A stretch of DNA of 64,000 bases from Paracholeplasma morum (GTDB taxonomy: Bacteria > Bacillota_I > Bacilli_A > Acholeplasmatales > UBA5453), in the NCBI RefSeq assembly GCF_016907055.1, contig NZ_JAFBBG010000001.1:1-64000 (forward strand), read 5' to 3'. Of this stretch, positions 7,263 to 16,114 are shown one piece after another; positions within the stretch are counted from its first letter, which is position 1, and each line of letters begins with the position of its first letter. The position numbers and the translations under genes are program-made. The notes under the pieces are model-generated. The model was not told the DNA's origin. It searched no databases and saw only the letters and a program-made list of their open reading frames with translations.

Positions 7263-8294
7263 ATGAACGCTGAAAAACCAAAAAGACGTGTTAGGTATAG
7301 TGGTAAGTACCCAAAACGCTTTGAAGAAAAATACAAAGAACAACAACCTGAGAAATACCAAGAACTCATTACCCATGTCATGAATAAAGGCAATACCCCT
7401 GCAGGAATGCACAGATCGATAATGGTCGATGAAATATTGGATTTCCTGGATATTAAACCTAACGAAATTGGTCTAGATGTTACCCTCGGATTTGGGGGTC
7501 ATACTAAAGCAATGCTAACTAAGCTCAATCACACTGGGCATATTCATGGCGTCGACCAAGATCCTATTGAATTACCAAAAACATTGGATAGGTTATTAGA
7601 TGCTGGATTCACTGAGAAAGACTTTAGTCTACACCAACTTAACTTTAAAGACATTGATCAAATCGGAGAAACCTTTGATTTCATTTTGGCTGATTTAGGC
7701 TTGTCTTCTATGCAAATCGATGATCCTAAAAGAGGCTTTACTTATAAGTTTGAAGGTCCACTTGACCTAAGAATGGACCCAACTACTGGCATTAGTGCAA
7801 AAGACCGTTTAATCAACATGACTTTAGAAGAAATCGAAGGTATGCTAATTGAAAATGCTGATGAACCTTATGCAAAAGAGATTTCAAAAGCGATTATCGA
7901 ATCTTATCGTAAAGGTCATGCTATTGAAACAACAAAAGATTTACACGAGGTTGTCAAAGAAGCTTTAAAATTCCTGCCTAAAGCATTATTCGACGAGGCA
8001 GTAAAGAAGTCCTCAACGAGAACATTTCAGGCACTAAGAATAGATGTTAATGCTGAATATGAGGTTTTGTTTGAACTTCTGGAGAAAATCCCACCTCTTT
8101 TAAATAAAAACGGTAGGGTAGCGGTACTTACTTTCCATTCTGGGGAAGACCGTTTGGTAAAGAAAGCATTTAAACATTATGAAAAACTTGGAATTTATCA
8201 AGAAACCTCTGGACCGATGTTACCGACTCAAGACGAAGTATTTTTGAATCCTAGGTCAAGATCAGCTAAATTAAGATGTGCTATAAAAGCTTAA
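7263..8294 (+). CDS. rsmH: RsmH/MraW-family 16S rRNA C1402 N4-methyltransferase, N-terminally extended variant
   Basis: The product has 343 residues, about 30 more than usual. A basic N-terminal extension of about 50 residues precedes the methyltransferase fold: MHRSIMVDEIL, then LDVTLGFGGHTKAML in place of the usual DGTLGGGGHS, FDFILADLGLSSMQID, and the C-terminal VAVLTFHSGEDRLVK and RSRSAKLR motifs. RsmH methylates N4 of C1402 in the decoding centre. The altered SAM loop, the tail and the absence of mraZ/ftsL/dcw neighbours suggest a second, divergent paralogue, although it could be the only copy. The start has a weak ggatgtgat site. Confidence 0.75.
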   Translation: MNAEKPKRRVRYSGKYPKRFEEKYKEQQPEKYQELITHVMNKGNTPAGMHRSIMVDEILDFLDIKPNEIGLDVTLGFGGHTKAMLTKLNHTGHIHGVDQDPIELPKTLDRLLDAGFTEKDFSLHQLNFKDIDQIGETFDFILADLGLSSMQIDDPKRGFTYKFEGPLDLRMDPTTGISAKDRLINMTLEEIEGMLIENADEPYAKEISKAIIESYRKGHAIETTKDLHEVVKEALKFLPKALFDEAVKKSSTRTFQALRIDVNAEYEVLFELLEKIPPLLNKNGRVAVLTFHSGEDRLVKKAFKHYEKLGIYQETSGPMLPTQDEVFLNPRSRSAKLRCAIKA

Positions 8295-8320
8295 GAAGAC
8301 AAGAATGTCTTCTTTTTTTG
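8293..8320 (+). terminator. terminator of the rsmH-type gene
   Basis: AGAAGACA (8294-8301) pairs with TGTCTTCT (8306-8313), followed by a T-run. The stem starts on the last base of the stop codon. Confidence 0.85.
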
Positions 8321-8323
8321 GCG

Positions 8324-8349
8324 AAAAAAAAGAGGCAATTTGCCTCTTT
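8324..8349 (-). terminator. terminator of the 34-codon gene
   Basis: On the minus strand AAAGAGGCA and TGCCTCTTT (8349-8341 and 8337-8329) form a 9-bp stem with a 3-nt loop, followed by eight T. It lies 13 bp beyond the stop codon of the small gene. Confidence 0.8.
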
Positions 8350-8361
8350 GGTTAAACGCCC

Positions 8362-8466
8362 TTATTTGCCTGTGATGAAATTAATCTTTAAGCCTTTTTT
8401 TCTAGCGTTTCTGACTTTGTTTTTCTTTAGGTGTGTTCCTCTAGAATCTTTGCCTTGAACTTGCAT
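8362..8466 (-). CDS. small highly basic protein, 34 residues, unknown function
   Basis: An ATG at 8466 is preceded by a good Shine-Dalgarno (AAGGAG, 7 nt upstream) and is followed by 34 sense codons, a TAA, and a dedicated terminator. The product has 12 Lys/Arg and one acidic residue, no cysteine and no membrane helix: MQVQGKDSRGTHL, then a KKNKVRNARKKG stretch and a short hydrophobic end. Its composition is like that of a small ribosomal or RNA-binding protein, but I do not recognise it. A TATGAT -10-like box lies about 45 bp upstream on the minus strand. It is convergent with the rsmH-type gene. Conservation of the peptide in relatives would settle it. Confidence 0.6.
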   Translation of the reverse strand: MQVQGKDSRGTHLKKNKVRNARKKGLKINFITGK

Positions 8467-8605
8467 ATATATGCTCCTTATAGTGGGATTTCTCCATACA
8501 TATCATACGCCTATTTTTTTCAATTTTCCACAAAAATATTTTGAAATTTATAATTTTTTTATATAATTTATCGGCGCTCATCCTTAGGTGCTGTTGGGAT
8601 AGAAA

Positions 8606-8635
8606 AAACGTCTATGGGTTGCCCCTTAGACGTTT
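8606..8635 (-). terminator. terminator of the lemA operon
   Basis: AAACGTCTA (8635-8627 on the minus strand) and TAGACGTTT (8614-8606) form a 9-bp stem with a 12-nt loop, followed by TTTC. Confidence 0.75.
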
Positions 8636-8653
8636 ACTTTTTTTAGTATTATC

Positions 8654-9319
8654 TTAGAAAAATTTTGATCTAGCTTGTTCTTTAACTTCTTTACTTGCAG
8701 TGAAAGGAATTCTAGTAGTGTATCCTGCTTTGGCAGCAACAATCATCTTAGTTGGCCATGCGAAAATATCAGAGTTCCATCTTAAAACTGTGTCGTTATA
8801 AACTTCTCTAGCAGCCGTAATTTCTTTTTGTAGATAACTATTTTGTTGCATAGCATCTGCAAGTGCACGGTGTGCTTTTAAGTCTGGGTAAGCTTCGAAA
8901 GCTACATTAATACTTCTCATAGCGGCATCTAATTGACCAGCAACTTCATTTCTGTTTGCTTCATCTGGATGTACGCCACCTCTAAACGCTGCCACAGATT
9001 TCATGACATCTTTGTCTAAATCTACGGATTTTTCAACAATACCAACCACGTTTTGAAGAATTTGAACTCTTTGTTCAAGATAGTTGTCAATTTGTGATGC
9101 GTTATGTTGAATTCTTTGTTGAAGTTGTCTTAAATATTTTTGTGCATTGATCTTCATGAATAAGAAGACAAGCCCTGGAATAATGAATAAAATCCACAAT
9201 ACAACTTCAAATATAATTGAACCAACACCTGTCTTAACAGGAATTTGCTTTTCAATTACATTTACATCTCGTCCGGCTTCGTTAACTGGACCATTCATTT
9301 CATCTAATTCGTTTGCCAT
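8654..9319 (-). CDS. lemA: LemA family membrane protein
   Basis: The product has 221 residues. One membrane helix (about 35-55) is followed by a long helical domain with the LemA signatures QLQQRIQHNASQID, LDKDVMKSVAAFRGG and ENPDLKA-like YPDLKAHRA, and a C-terminal YNDTVLRWNSDIFAWP (LemA family: YN..V..YN..i..fP). The function of LemA proteins is unknown; they are commonly paired with a large membrane partner. Here that partner is the 600-residue gene 35 bp upstream in the same operon. The ATG has a tggagg site. Confidence 0.9.
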   Translation of the reverse strand: MANELDEMNGPVNEAGRDVNVIEKQIPVKTGVGSIIFEVVLWILFIIPGLVFLFMKINAQKYLRQLQQRIQHNASQIDNYLEQRVQILQNVVGIVEKSVDLDKDVMKSVAAFRGGVHPDEANRNEVAGQLDAAMRSINVAFEAYPDLKAHRALADAMQQNSYLQKEITAAREVYNDTVLRWNSDIFAWPTKMIVAAKAGYTTRIPFTASKEVKEQARSKFF

Positions 9320-9354
9320 TTACATATCCTCCATGTATTATATTTTATCAGACA

Positions 9355-11157
9355 TTAGTCTTTGTTGATAACTGTTGCAATAAACGTACCCATCTTTAAG
9401 ATCTTGTCTTTGTCAACATTGGAATCTTTAAGATCTTCAAATAGTTTTCTAAACTTTTCTTGGTGCGTTGGTTCTTTTTCTTCTGTTAAGACATTGATCT
9501 CAACTTTAGAATCCTGTGAAACTGGAATATACTCAGTCCATGGAACTGTAATGGTATGCATTCTACCATCTCCACCCATCTTGTTGACATAATCCACTCT
9601 AGGTTCTGAACGGTAGCCATAAGCAGTAACTACCACGTGGTCTTTTTCATCATTACTTTTAACTACCCTTGTTTTCAAGATGTTTCTTGTAACACATAAT
9701 GGGTGTTTAAAGTTAGATTCATTCATACGGTTAACCACTTTCTCATGTTCATAAAATGATACATAGGAGTCGTATAACCCTTTATAAATATATTCGTGTG
9801 GTAATGTGTGTTGGTATAGCGGAATCGCTAGTATTGGGGCGAATGTGAAATACACATGTCTGAAGTATTCAACATTGTATTCTGTAAAACGTTTGATGAT
9901 ATCGTCAATGTCATACCCATGAAAGTAACTTGGAGCTATGTCTAGTTTTATTTCCTTTAGATGTTCTGGATAGACAATATTGATCTTTTTATGTTTTACA
10001 AAATCAAAGTCGTCACCAAATCCAATTTCTTTTTCCTTCATAAGTTCGAGTAATTGTTTTTGAGCGAGTGGGGTAAATAATAATCTAAACTGTACTTCGT
10101 TATTACGGTTTGTCGCACCGAATAAAACTTCAAACTCAGAGTTTCCCATTACGGTGTAGTTTTCACCTTTTGTAATACTCTTTTGAGATTTTTTCTCTAA
10201 GCGCTTAATCTCTTTATTAACCACTTTATCGATTTGTTTTTCAGAGAGATTTTCAGCATCTGAATCTTCTCTTGAGAAAATCAAATCTGGGGCTGCATCA
10301 TTCCCATAAATTAAATAAGGTTGTTCTGCATACATCGGAAATGGTTTTTCAACGGTTGCAGTTAATACTTGTGTATGATGTTGTGTCACTCTTTTACCAT
10401 TCACGGTTGTGCTAGTCGTCCAGTGAATCGTTTTCGAGCCTGAGTATTGTTTCACCCCTAAACGGTGAACTAAATCGTCACAAATGAAAAATGGATTGCC
10501 ATTGATTTCGCCTGATTGAACAAACAGAGTCGAACGATCTAAATCCGGCACACCGCTCAAACCGAAACGGTTAACCAAATAGTCAAATCTCTTTGAATCA
10601 AACATTCTATCGAGCTTAATGAGTGGAATGGTCTTTTGAAAGAGTTCTCTACTCATGCCTTCATAAAATAACTGATTAAGTGGTAACATTTGTTGGAAAG
10701 CTTCTTGCATCAATGTGTTAATCACTTCATCGAGCTTCTGCTTATCTTTTTTCATTGTTTTAATCTGTGGGTTTAACTTCTTAATGATTAGGAATAAAAA
10801 TAACCCAATAAATATAACTGATCCTACCATCACGAAAATCATGGTCATCTCTTCAGATAATGTAAACTGATTAATCGAAATGATAAGTGCTATCGCTAAA
10901 ACAATAATCAAGAAAATCAATAGTCCACGTAAAGTCGATTTCTTTCGAATCGCCTTAACGATGGTATCGCGTTTTTGTTCTTCTTTTCGAATGGTTTTAA
11001 TAGTTGATCTATTTGCTTCAACGTCTACATTAGATTTTTTGACTAAATCATCGATAAACTCCGTAACATTTTGGTGGTGTTTATCTTTATAGATTTGTTT
11101 ATACTCTCTTAATGGTTCATCGATATAGGGATTGGTTTCAAAAATGGAATCTGACAT
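9355..11157 (-). CDS. large membrane protein, DUF3137-like, LemA partner
   Basis: The product has 600 residues. Residues 1-70 are helical and charged, two membrane helices lie near 75-95 and 105-125, and a long soluble region follows with a repeated strand-rich fold. This layout resembles the DUF3137 proteins that accompany LemA, but the match is by layout more than by motif. It has no signal peptide and no catalytic signature that I can see. It starts with a good aaaggtg site and is followed by lemA after 35 bp, so the two are probably co-transcribed from the 11158-11407 divergent region. Confidence 0.55.
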   Translation of the reverse strand: MSDSIFETNPYIDEPLREYKQIYKDKHHQNVTEFIDDLVKKSNVDVEANRSTIKTIRKEEQKRDTIVKAIRKKSTLRGLLIFLIIVLAIALIISINQFTLSEEMTMIFVMVGSVIFIGLFLFLIIKKLNPQIKTMKKDKQKLDEVINTLMQEAFQQMLPLNQLFYEGMSRELFQKTIPLIKLDRMFDSKRFDYLVNRFGLSGVPDLDRSTLFVQSGEINGNPFFICDDLVHRLGVKQYSGSKTIHWTTSTTVNGKRVTQHHTQVLTATVEKPFPMYAEQPYLIYGNDAAPDLIFSREDSDAENLSEKQIDKVVNKEIKRLEKKSQKSITKGENYTVMGNSEFEVLFGATNRNNEVQFRLLFTPLAQKQLLELMKEKEIGFGDDFDFVKHKKINIVYPEHLKEIKLDIAPSYFHGYDIDDIIKRFTEYNVEYFRHVYFTFAPILAIPLYQHTLPHEYIYKGLYDSYVSFYEHEKVVNRMNESNFKHPLCVTRNILKTRVVKSNDEKDHVVVTAYGYRSEPRVDYVNKMGGDGRMHTITVPWTEYIPVSQDSKVEINVLTEEKEPTHQEKFRKLFEDLKDSNVDKDKILKMGTFIATVINKD

Positions 11158-11350
11158 CTATACACCTTTCTACCCTTCACGATAAAAAGACAAGGGTGAG
11201 TTTAATTGAATGTGTCCTTTAAAATTGTTCAAAGATATGATTTTTTTAACTCTAATTTAAGTTTACTACATAATCGCGTAATGTCAAGGTTTAATCGTAA
11301 TAATTTACATAAATTTGTCCTATTTTTTTGAGTAAGGTTCAACTATGAAC

Positions 11351-11389
11351 AAAAACCCTTAATTGAGGGTTTTTGTCCTATGATATAAT
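11351..11389 (+). promoter_or_regulatory. ltaE promoter (extended -10) preceded by a terminator-like hairpin
   Basis: AAAAACCCT (11351-11359) and AGGGTTTTT (11366-11374) form a 9-bp hairpin. Just after it, TGA-TATAAT (11381-11389) makes an extended -10 box 19 bp before the ltaE ATG. The hairpin lies between divergent genes, so it is not at the end of any gene seen here. It may insulate ltaE or overlap its -35 region. Confidence 0.5.
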
Positions 11390-11407
11390 ACAAATAGGTG
11401 ATAAAAC

Positions 11408-12442
11408 ATGATTAATTTCAAAAATGACTACAGCGATATCGCGCATCCAAACATCCTTAAAAAATTTGTAACCCATCAAAGTAAATCCTACACTGGATAT
11501 GGTCTAGATCAAGAAACCATTAAAGTTGTTTCACACATGAAAAGCATGTTTACTAACGATATAGATATACACTTTTTAACTGGAGGAACAATCACGAATA
11601 AAACGGTGATCTCCCATATACTAAAACCTTATGAGGCAGTTATATCTGCAGAGACTGGGCATATCTTTGTCCATGAGACCGGTGCGATTGAACACACAGG
11701 ACATAAGATTATCAGTGTCGCAACCAAGGATGGGAAACTCACTCCAGAAATGATTCAGAGTGTCTATCAATCCCATGTAGATGAACACATGGTTAAACCT
11801 AAATTAGTCTATATTTCTAACTCTACAGAGACCGGATTAATCTATTCTAAACAAGAACTCATGTTGTTGTATGATACTTCAAAATCCTTAGATTTGTGGC
11901 TTTATTTAGATGGAGCAAGATTAGGCGTTGCCTTAAATGCGAAAACAAATGACCTTACCTTAGATGAGATATCCAAATATACCGATTTATTTTACATAGG
12001 TGGGACTAAGAATGGTGCTTTGTTTGGTGAAGCACTCATCATTAAAAACAACACACTGAAACCTTTCTTTAGATACTCCATCAAACAAAATGGTGGATTG
12101 CTTGCCAAAGGCTTCTTAACCGCATTACAGTTTGATGCCCTGTTTGAGGATAACTTATTTAATGAGATTGCAATAAGTGCTAATGAGTCTTCTAGATATT
12201 TGATAGAGGGACTTCATAGCTTAGGGCTAGAACTTCATAGCACACCGACGAATCAACAGTTTGCGACCCTACCAAATGAGTGGATTAAAGCTTTAGAGAA
12301 CAAATATTTGTTTGAAGTATGGACTATGGGTGATAAGAAAAGCACCATCCGTTTAGTCACAACCTATCAAACGACTAAAGCGGATATTGATTCATTAATA
12401 AGAGACATAAGTCTACTTATGAATAAAGAAGGACTGGCTTAG
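11408..12442 (+). CDS. ltaE: low-specificity L-threonine aldolase
   Basis: The product has 344 residues, the normal length for this fold-type I PLP enzyme, which cleaves threonine (and allo-threonine) to glycine and acetaldehyde. ETGHIFVHETGAIEHTGHK (about 82-100) and LWLYLDGARLGVAL (about 165, the Asp that binds PLP) are family signatures. FYIGGTKNGALFGEALII (about 198) holds the PLP lysine in GGTKNG. An extended -10 promoter lies just upstream and a terminator overlaps its stop. The nearby aldehyde dehydrogenase and aldo/keto reductases could handle the acetaldehyde, but nothing links them directly. Confidence 0.9.
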   Translation: MINFKNDYSDIAHPNILKKFVTHQSKSYTGYGLDQETIKVVSHMKSMFTNDIDIHFLTGGTITNKTVISHILKPYEAVISAETGHIFVHETGAIEHTGHKIISVATKDGKLTPEMIQSVYQSHVDEHMVKPKLVYISNSTETGLIYSKQELMLLYDTSKSLDLWLYLDGARLGVALNAKTNDLTLDEISKYTDLFYIGGTKNGALFGEALIIKNNTLKPFFRYSIKQNGGLLAKGFLTALQFDALFEDNLFNEIAISANESSRYLIEGLHSLGLELHSTPTNQQFATLPNEWIKALENKYLFEVWTMGDKKSTIRLVTTYQTTKADIDSLIRDISLLMNKEGLA

Positions 12443-12456
12443 CCAATCCTCTTTTT
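12429..12456 (+). terminator. terminator overlapping the ltaE stop codon
   Basis: AGGA-C-TGGC and GCCA-A-TCCT pair around TTA, with one C-A mismatch, and a run of six T follows. The ltaE TAG lies in the loop. Confidence 0.7.
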
Positions 12457-13286
12457 TAGTCCCAGCGTCTTGGATCGCCTTTAATGGTATCCAAAACAGC
12501 CATATCTTCTGGTTTAATTGTAAAGTCGACTTCTTTATTCATGATGATACGATCTAAGTGTGTCGATTTTGGTAGTGGTGCTGTGTCTTTTTCTAAACAA
12601 AAACGAATGCAGATTTGTGCTGGGGATACATTGTATTTTTTAGCCATTTCAATAATGGTTTCATTTGTTAACAAATACCCAATTCCCAGTGGTGAGTACG
12701 CTTCTACTGTGATGTTATGTTTACGACAGTGTTCGATGGTTTCTTTTTGATCCATCCCAATGAAGTAGGCTATTTGATTCACTTGAGGCGTAATTTCACA
12801 GTGGGTTAATATATTGTCTATGTCTTCTTTATTGAAATTAGAGATTCCGATTGCGCGAATCTTTTTTTGTTTGTATAAGTCTTCCATTGCTTTATAAGCT
12901 AAGACGTTACCTTCTTTACAATCTTTTCCCATCTCACTCCATGGCCATGGGGCATGGATTAAGAATAAGTCTAGGTAATCAAAACCTAAAGCCTCTAAAG
13001 TCTTACTAAAGGCTTCGATGGCACCTTCATAAGTCTTGATGTGTGATTCTAATTTAGAGGTCACAAATATCTCTTCTCGTTTGATTTTAGAGTCTCTGAT
13101 GGCTCTGCCAACTGAGGCTTCGTTTTGATAGCCTTCTGCGGTATCGATGTGTCTATAACCGTTTTCGAGTGCCATTAACACCGAATGATAGGCTTCATCG
13201 CCGTCTTTGACTTGCCAAGTTCCAAGCCCGATTTTAGGTATTTTTACGCCATTGTTTAAAACAAAGTATTGATTGATTGCTTTCAT
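12456..13286 (-). CDS. aldo/keto reductase (AKR, 2,5-diketogluconate reductase-like)
   Basis: The product has 276 residues from the chosen start, where GGAGGG precedes ATGAAAGC; the longer open frame to 13346 has no ribosome site. The AKR order is complete: GLGTWQ (15-25), GYRHIDTAEGYQNE with catalytic Asp and Tyr (about 45-58), FVTSKL with the Lys (about 75), and LIHAPWPW with the His (about 108). The NADPH-binding end includes PLPKSTH. It reduces carbonyls with NAD(P)H; the natural substrate is not predictable. Confidence 0.85.
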   Translation of the reverse strand: MKAINQYFVLNNGVKIPKIGLGTWQVKDGDEAYHSVLMALENGYRHIDTAEGYQNEASVGRAIRDSKIKREEIFVTSKLESHIKTYEGAIEAFSKTLEALGFDYLDLFLIHAPWPWSEMGKDCKEGNVLAYKAMEDLYKQKKIRAIGISNFNKEDIDNILTHCEITPQVNQIAYFIGMDQKETIEHCRKHNITVEAYSPLGIGYLLTNETIIEMAKKYNVSPAQICIRFCLEKDTAPLPKSTHLDRIIMNKEVDFTIKPEDMAVLDTIKGDPRRWD

Positions 13287-13317
13287 GTATATACCCTCCA
13301 AATTCATTATACCACCC

Positions 13318-15618
13318 TTAAGATTCGATTTTTTTCCAGAAACCATCTAAAGATTCTTTAACTCTCAAAAAATCATAATGCGTCTCTATCGGTTTCCAAT
13401 GTTTAGGAATGAGTTTCGTATATCGATAACTTTGGTAACGATCATCCATCAGAATCGCAACCCCATAGTCTGAATCTCTACGAATGACCCTTCCTACAGC
13501 TTGAATGACTTTATTCAGCCCAGGATAAGTATAGGCATAATCAAACCCCTTGTTAAAGGTTTCCTCATAGTAGGCTTTTTGTTGTTCAGTCTCACTGTTA
13601 AATGCTGGCAATCCTACTCCAACAACGATAACACCATTGAGCATATCCCCTACATAATCAATGCCTTCTGAAAACATGCCTCCTAAGACAAAAAAGGCTA
13701 CTTGAGAATATGGTTTGATTTGTGTAAACTCATCAAGGATGTCAGCTTTATTAGATTGATCCGATTTTGTTTGAATGTAATACTTATAATCTCTATCTGC
13801 TTCTATTTCTTTTGTGACAAGGTCTAGATATTGATAAGATGGCAAGAAACAAATGTAGTTGCCTTTTTTAGAGGCTGTTAAGGTATCCACCATCTTTAGT
13901 ATTTCTTTTACCGTATAAATTCTGTTTTGATATCTGGTATCAATCGGATAATTAATGACTTTGAGCCTTTCTTTATCAAAAGGATTCTCGATCATAATGT
14001 GTTCACCAAGGTCATTAGATAGTAAAGTTTTATAGTATTCTAGTGGCATTAAGGTGGCAGAAAATAAGACAGAGCCATGAGCTTTATCTTTAAAAGTTTC
14101 TTTTAAGAACTTACTGGCATCCAGGCACCTCAACGTAATGGTGGTATCGGTATCCGAAGTCACAACATTCGTTTTGTAGTTAACTCCGTAAAGTTCATAG
14201 ATTTTTTCAAACTGTAAGAGTTTAAAATATTCATCCATGATTAAGGATTTTCTACTATCTTTGGAGATAGAATCCATCGATTTTTGCATTTTACGCAAAA
14301 GATTACTAATTAAATCTGTTAAATCCTTACTTGGTTTATCATATTCAGAAAAGCCTATTGCTTCATAATTTTCGAAATGATTAATCAGCTTGTTAACAGA
14401 GTTTGTTACAGAAGGTTTAATCTTTCTGGTATATTTTCTAAGGTTAATCAGGTCTGATTTATTAAGAGAGGCTGAATACATTTCTTTTGAACGAGATACT
14501 AAATTATGAGCTTCATCAATCAATAAGATTGGATTGTACTTATCGTCTTCAAAATACCTAATGAGTCTAGCCCTTGGGTCAAAGGCATAATTGTAGTCAC
14601 AAATAATGATATTAGAGATATTTGAAACCTCTAGTGAGAACTCAAATGGACAAACCATATGTTTTTTGGCATAGGATTCAATTGTCTCTCTATCAAAGAT
14701 GCTTTCATGTTCATAAATGTCTTTTAACGCATCTGTTAACCTGTCAAAGAATCCTTTTGAGAAAGGACATGCCACGGGATCACAGTTTCTAACAGGTAAA
14801 AAACAAATCGCGTCTTTAGAGGTTAGAATAAGGGTTTTTGCCTTTAATCCATTAGCCTCCAAAAGTTTAGTTGCTTCATATGCCACTTGTTTGGCTTCGG
14901 TCTTTGCCGTTAAGTAGAAGATTTTTTCATTAGGGTCTTTAAGGGTTTTAAGGGTAGAAAAAAGGCTTGCCAATGTTTTACCAATGCCTGTAGGTGCTAC
15001 GGCATAAAGTAAATCTTTCTGGTTAACGGTATGAAATACCCCCTTCATAAAGGCCCTTTGACCTTTACGATAATTTGGAAAAGGAAAGGTAATGCAAGCC
15101 AAGCTGTTGAAAAATAACGTCTCTTTCTCTTCAATCATTAATAGCCACCCTAAAAATACTTCTTTTGTATGATCGTAAAACTTTTTTAAGTCTTCTTTGG
15201 TAAATGTATAATAAAAAGCTTTTGTTTTGTAATCTACAATGGAAATATAAGTCAGTACGCCATCAATAGAATCGAGGTTTTCATTAATTATGTACATATA
15301 GGCATATAGTTTTAATTGAGCTAAATGCGTTATTTCAGGTTCAAAAAGGAAATCAAGAGACATGGTCGACTTGATTTCCTCAATAGAGGTCAAACTCATT
15401 AATCCATCCATTCGTCCTTCAATTAAAAAAGGATTGCCTTTAAAGGTATCTAGAAAGGTGATTACCACTTCTTTTTGTTTATCCGAACCATAATTTTTTT
15501 GAATGAGTTGATGGGCTTTAATGCCTTCTAGTTGGCGATTATTTTGAAATGTTTGACTGGACAGGTCACCATGCATATAGACATAGTTCACCATTTCTGT
15601 CACACTGACTTTAATCAT
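13318..15618 (-). CDS. RecB-like nuclease fused to a DinG/XPD-type Fe-S helicase
   Basis: The product has 766 residues, starting at ATG 15618 after GAAGGTGATCTC. Residues 1-110 carry a PD-(D/E)XK nuclease pattern: H36, D71 in GRMDGL, and E81-x-K83 in IEEIKST. The helicase follows with APTGIGKT (Walker A), four cysteines of an XPD-type iron-sulfur domain (in AICFLPVRNC, DPVACPF and HMVCPF), a DEAH box (LLIDEAHNL), and the C-terminal motifs FSATLMP, GGMFSEGIDY and QAVGRVIRR. Such fused enzymes unwind and trim damaged DNA; this architecture is known in Firmicutes. It is monocistronic. Confidence 0.85.
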   Translation of the reverse strand: MIKVSVTEMVNYVYMHGDLSSQTFQNNRQLEGIKAHQLIQKNYGSDKQKEVVITFLDTFKGNPFLIEGRMDGLMSLTSIEEIKSTMSLDFLFEPEITHLAQLKLYAYMYIINENLDSIDGVLTYISIVDYKTKAFYYTFTKEDLKKFYDHTKEVFLGWLLMIEEKETLFFNSLACITFPFPNYRKGQRAFMKGVFHTVNQKDLLYAVAPTGIGKTLASLFSTLKTLKDPNEKIFYLTAKTEAKQVAYEATKLLEANGLKAKTLILTSKDAICFLPVRNCDPVACPFSKGFFDRLTDALKDIYEHESIFDRETIESYAKKHMVCPFEFSLEVSNISNIIICDYNYAFDPRARLIRYFEDDKYNPILLIDEAHNLVSRSKEMYSASLNKSDLINLRKYTRKIKPSVTNSVNKLINHFENYEAIGFSEYDKPSKDLTDLISNLLRKMQKSMDSISKDSRKSLIMDEYFKLLQFEKIYELYGVNYKTNVVTSDTDTTITLRCLDASKFLKETFKDKAHGSVLFSATLMPLEYYKTLLSNDLGEHIMIENPFDKERLKVINYPIDTRYQNRIYTVKEILKMVDTLTASKKGNYICFLPSYQYLDLVTKEIEADRDYKYYIQTKSDQSNKADILDEFTQIKPYSQVAFFVLGGMFSEGIDYVGDMLNGVIVVGVGLPAFNSETEQQKAYYEETFNKGFDYAYTYPGLNKVIQAVGRVIRRDSDYGVAILMDDRYQSYRYTKLIPKHWKPIETHYDFLRVKESLDGFWKKIES

Positions 15619-15658
15619 GAGATCACCTTCAGTACCATTATAACGCAAAAAAAGACAC

Positions 15659-16114
15659 CTACAAAGTGTCTTTGAATTCTGATCTAATTAAGTGGCCTTT
15701 TTCATAGAATAAATCGAGTCTAGTAAAGGGTTCATTGGCAAGAATCTTTTTGAGAAACAGGATATCGCCTTCCCATAGTTCTAAATTTAGGATGTCATCT
15801 TTATGGATATAATCCAAAACCCCTTCAGAAGATTCGATTACTGTACCTTCATAATCCTCTGATACATACAAATACATGTGTTCATAATAATTATCATCAT
15901 GGAAGAAAACATGTCCGAAGAAGGTTTCATTTCTAAGTACTAACCCTGTTTCTTCTAATACCTCGCGGTATAGACATTCTTTTACCGTTTCGTTTTCGAT
16001 TTTCCCGCCAACCCCTATCCACTTATTATGGTTATAGTCATTGGGTTTTAAGATTCGGTGCATCATCAAGTAATAATCGCCTTTTTTTATATAACATAGA
16101 GTAGTTTCAGGCAT
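15659..16114 (-). CDS. Nudix hydrolase, 8-oxo-dGTP diphosphatase-like
   Basis: The product has 151 residues and a complete Nudix box, GGKIENETVKECLYREV followed by LEETG, at about 36-58. The family hydrolyses nucleoside diphosphates linked to other groups; MutT-type members remove oxidised nucleotides. Start context is aggaggtcacaaac. It lies directly downstream of a decayed acyltransferase gene, whose restored reading frame ends 6 bp inside its start, so the two were once translated in overlap. Confidence 0.85.
   Translation of the reverse strand: MPETTLCYIKKGDYYLMMHRILKPNDYNHNKWIGVGGKIENETVKECLYREVLEETGLVLRNETFFGHVFFHDDNYYEHMYLYVSEDYEGTVIESSEGVLDYIHKDDILNLELWEGDILFLKKILANEPFTRLDLFYEKGHLIRSEFKDTL

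Noticed and set aside
8276-8458. A 60-codon plus-strand frame over the 34-codon gene
   Set aside because: It lacks a ribosome site, overlaps the rsmH stop and two terminators, and its sequence is low in complexity. The minus-strand small gene fits better.
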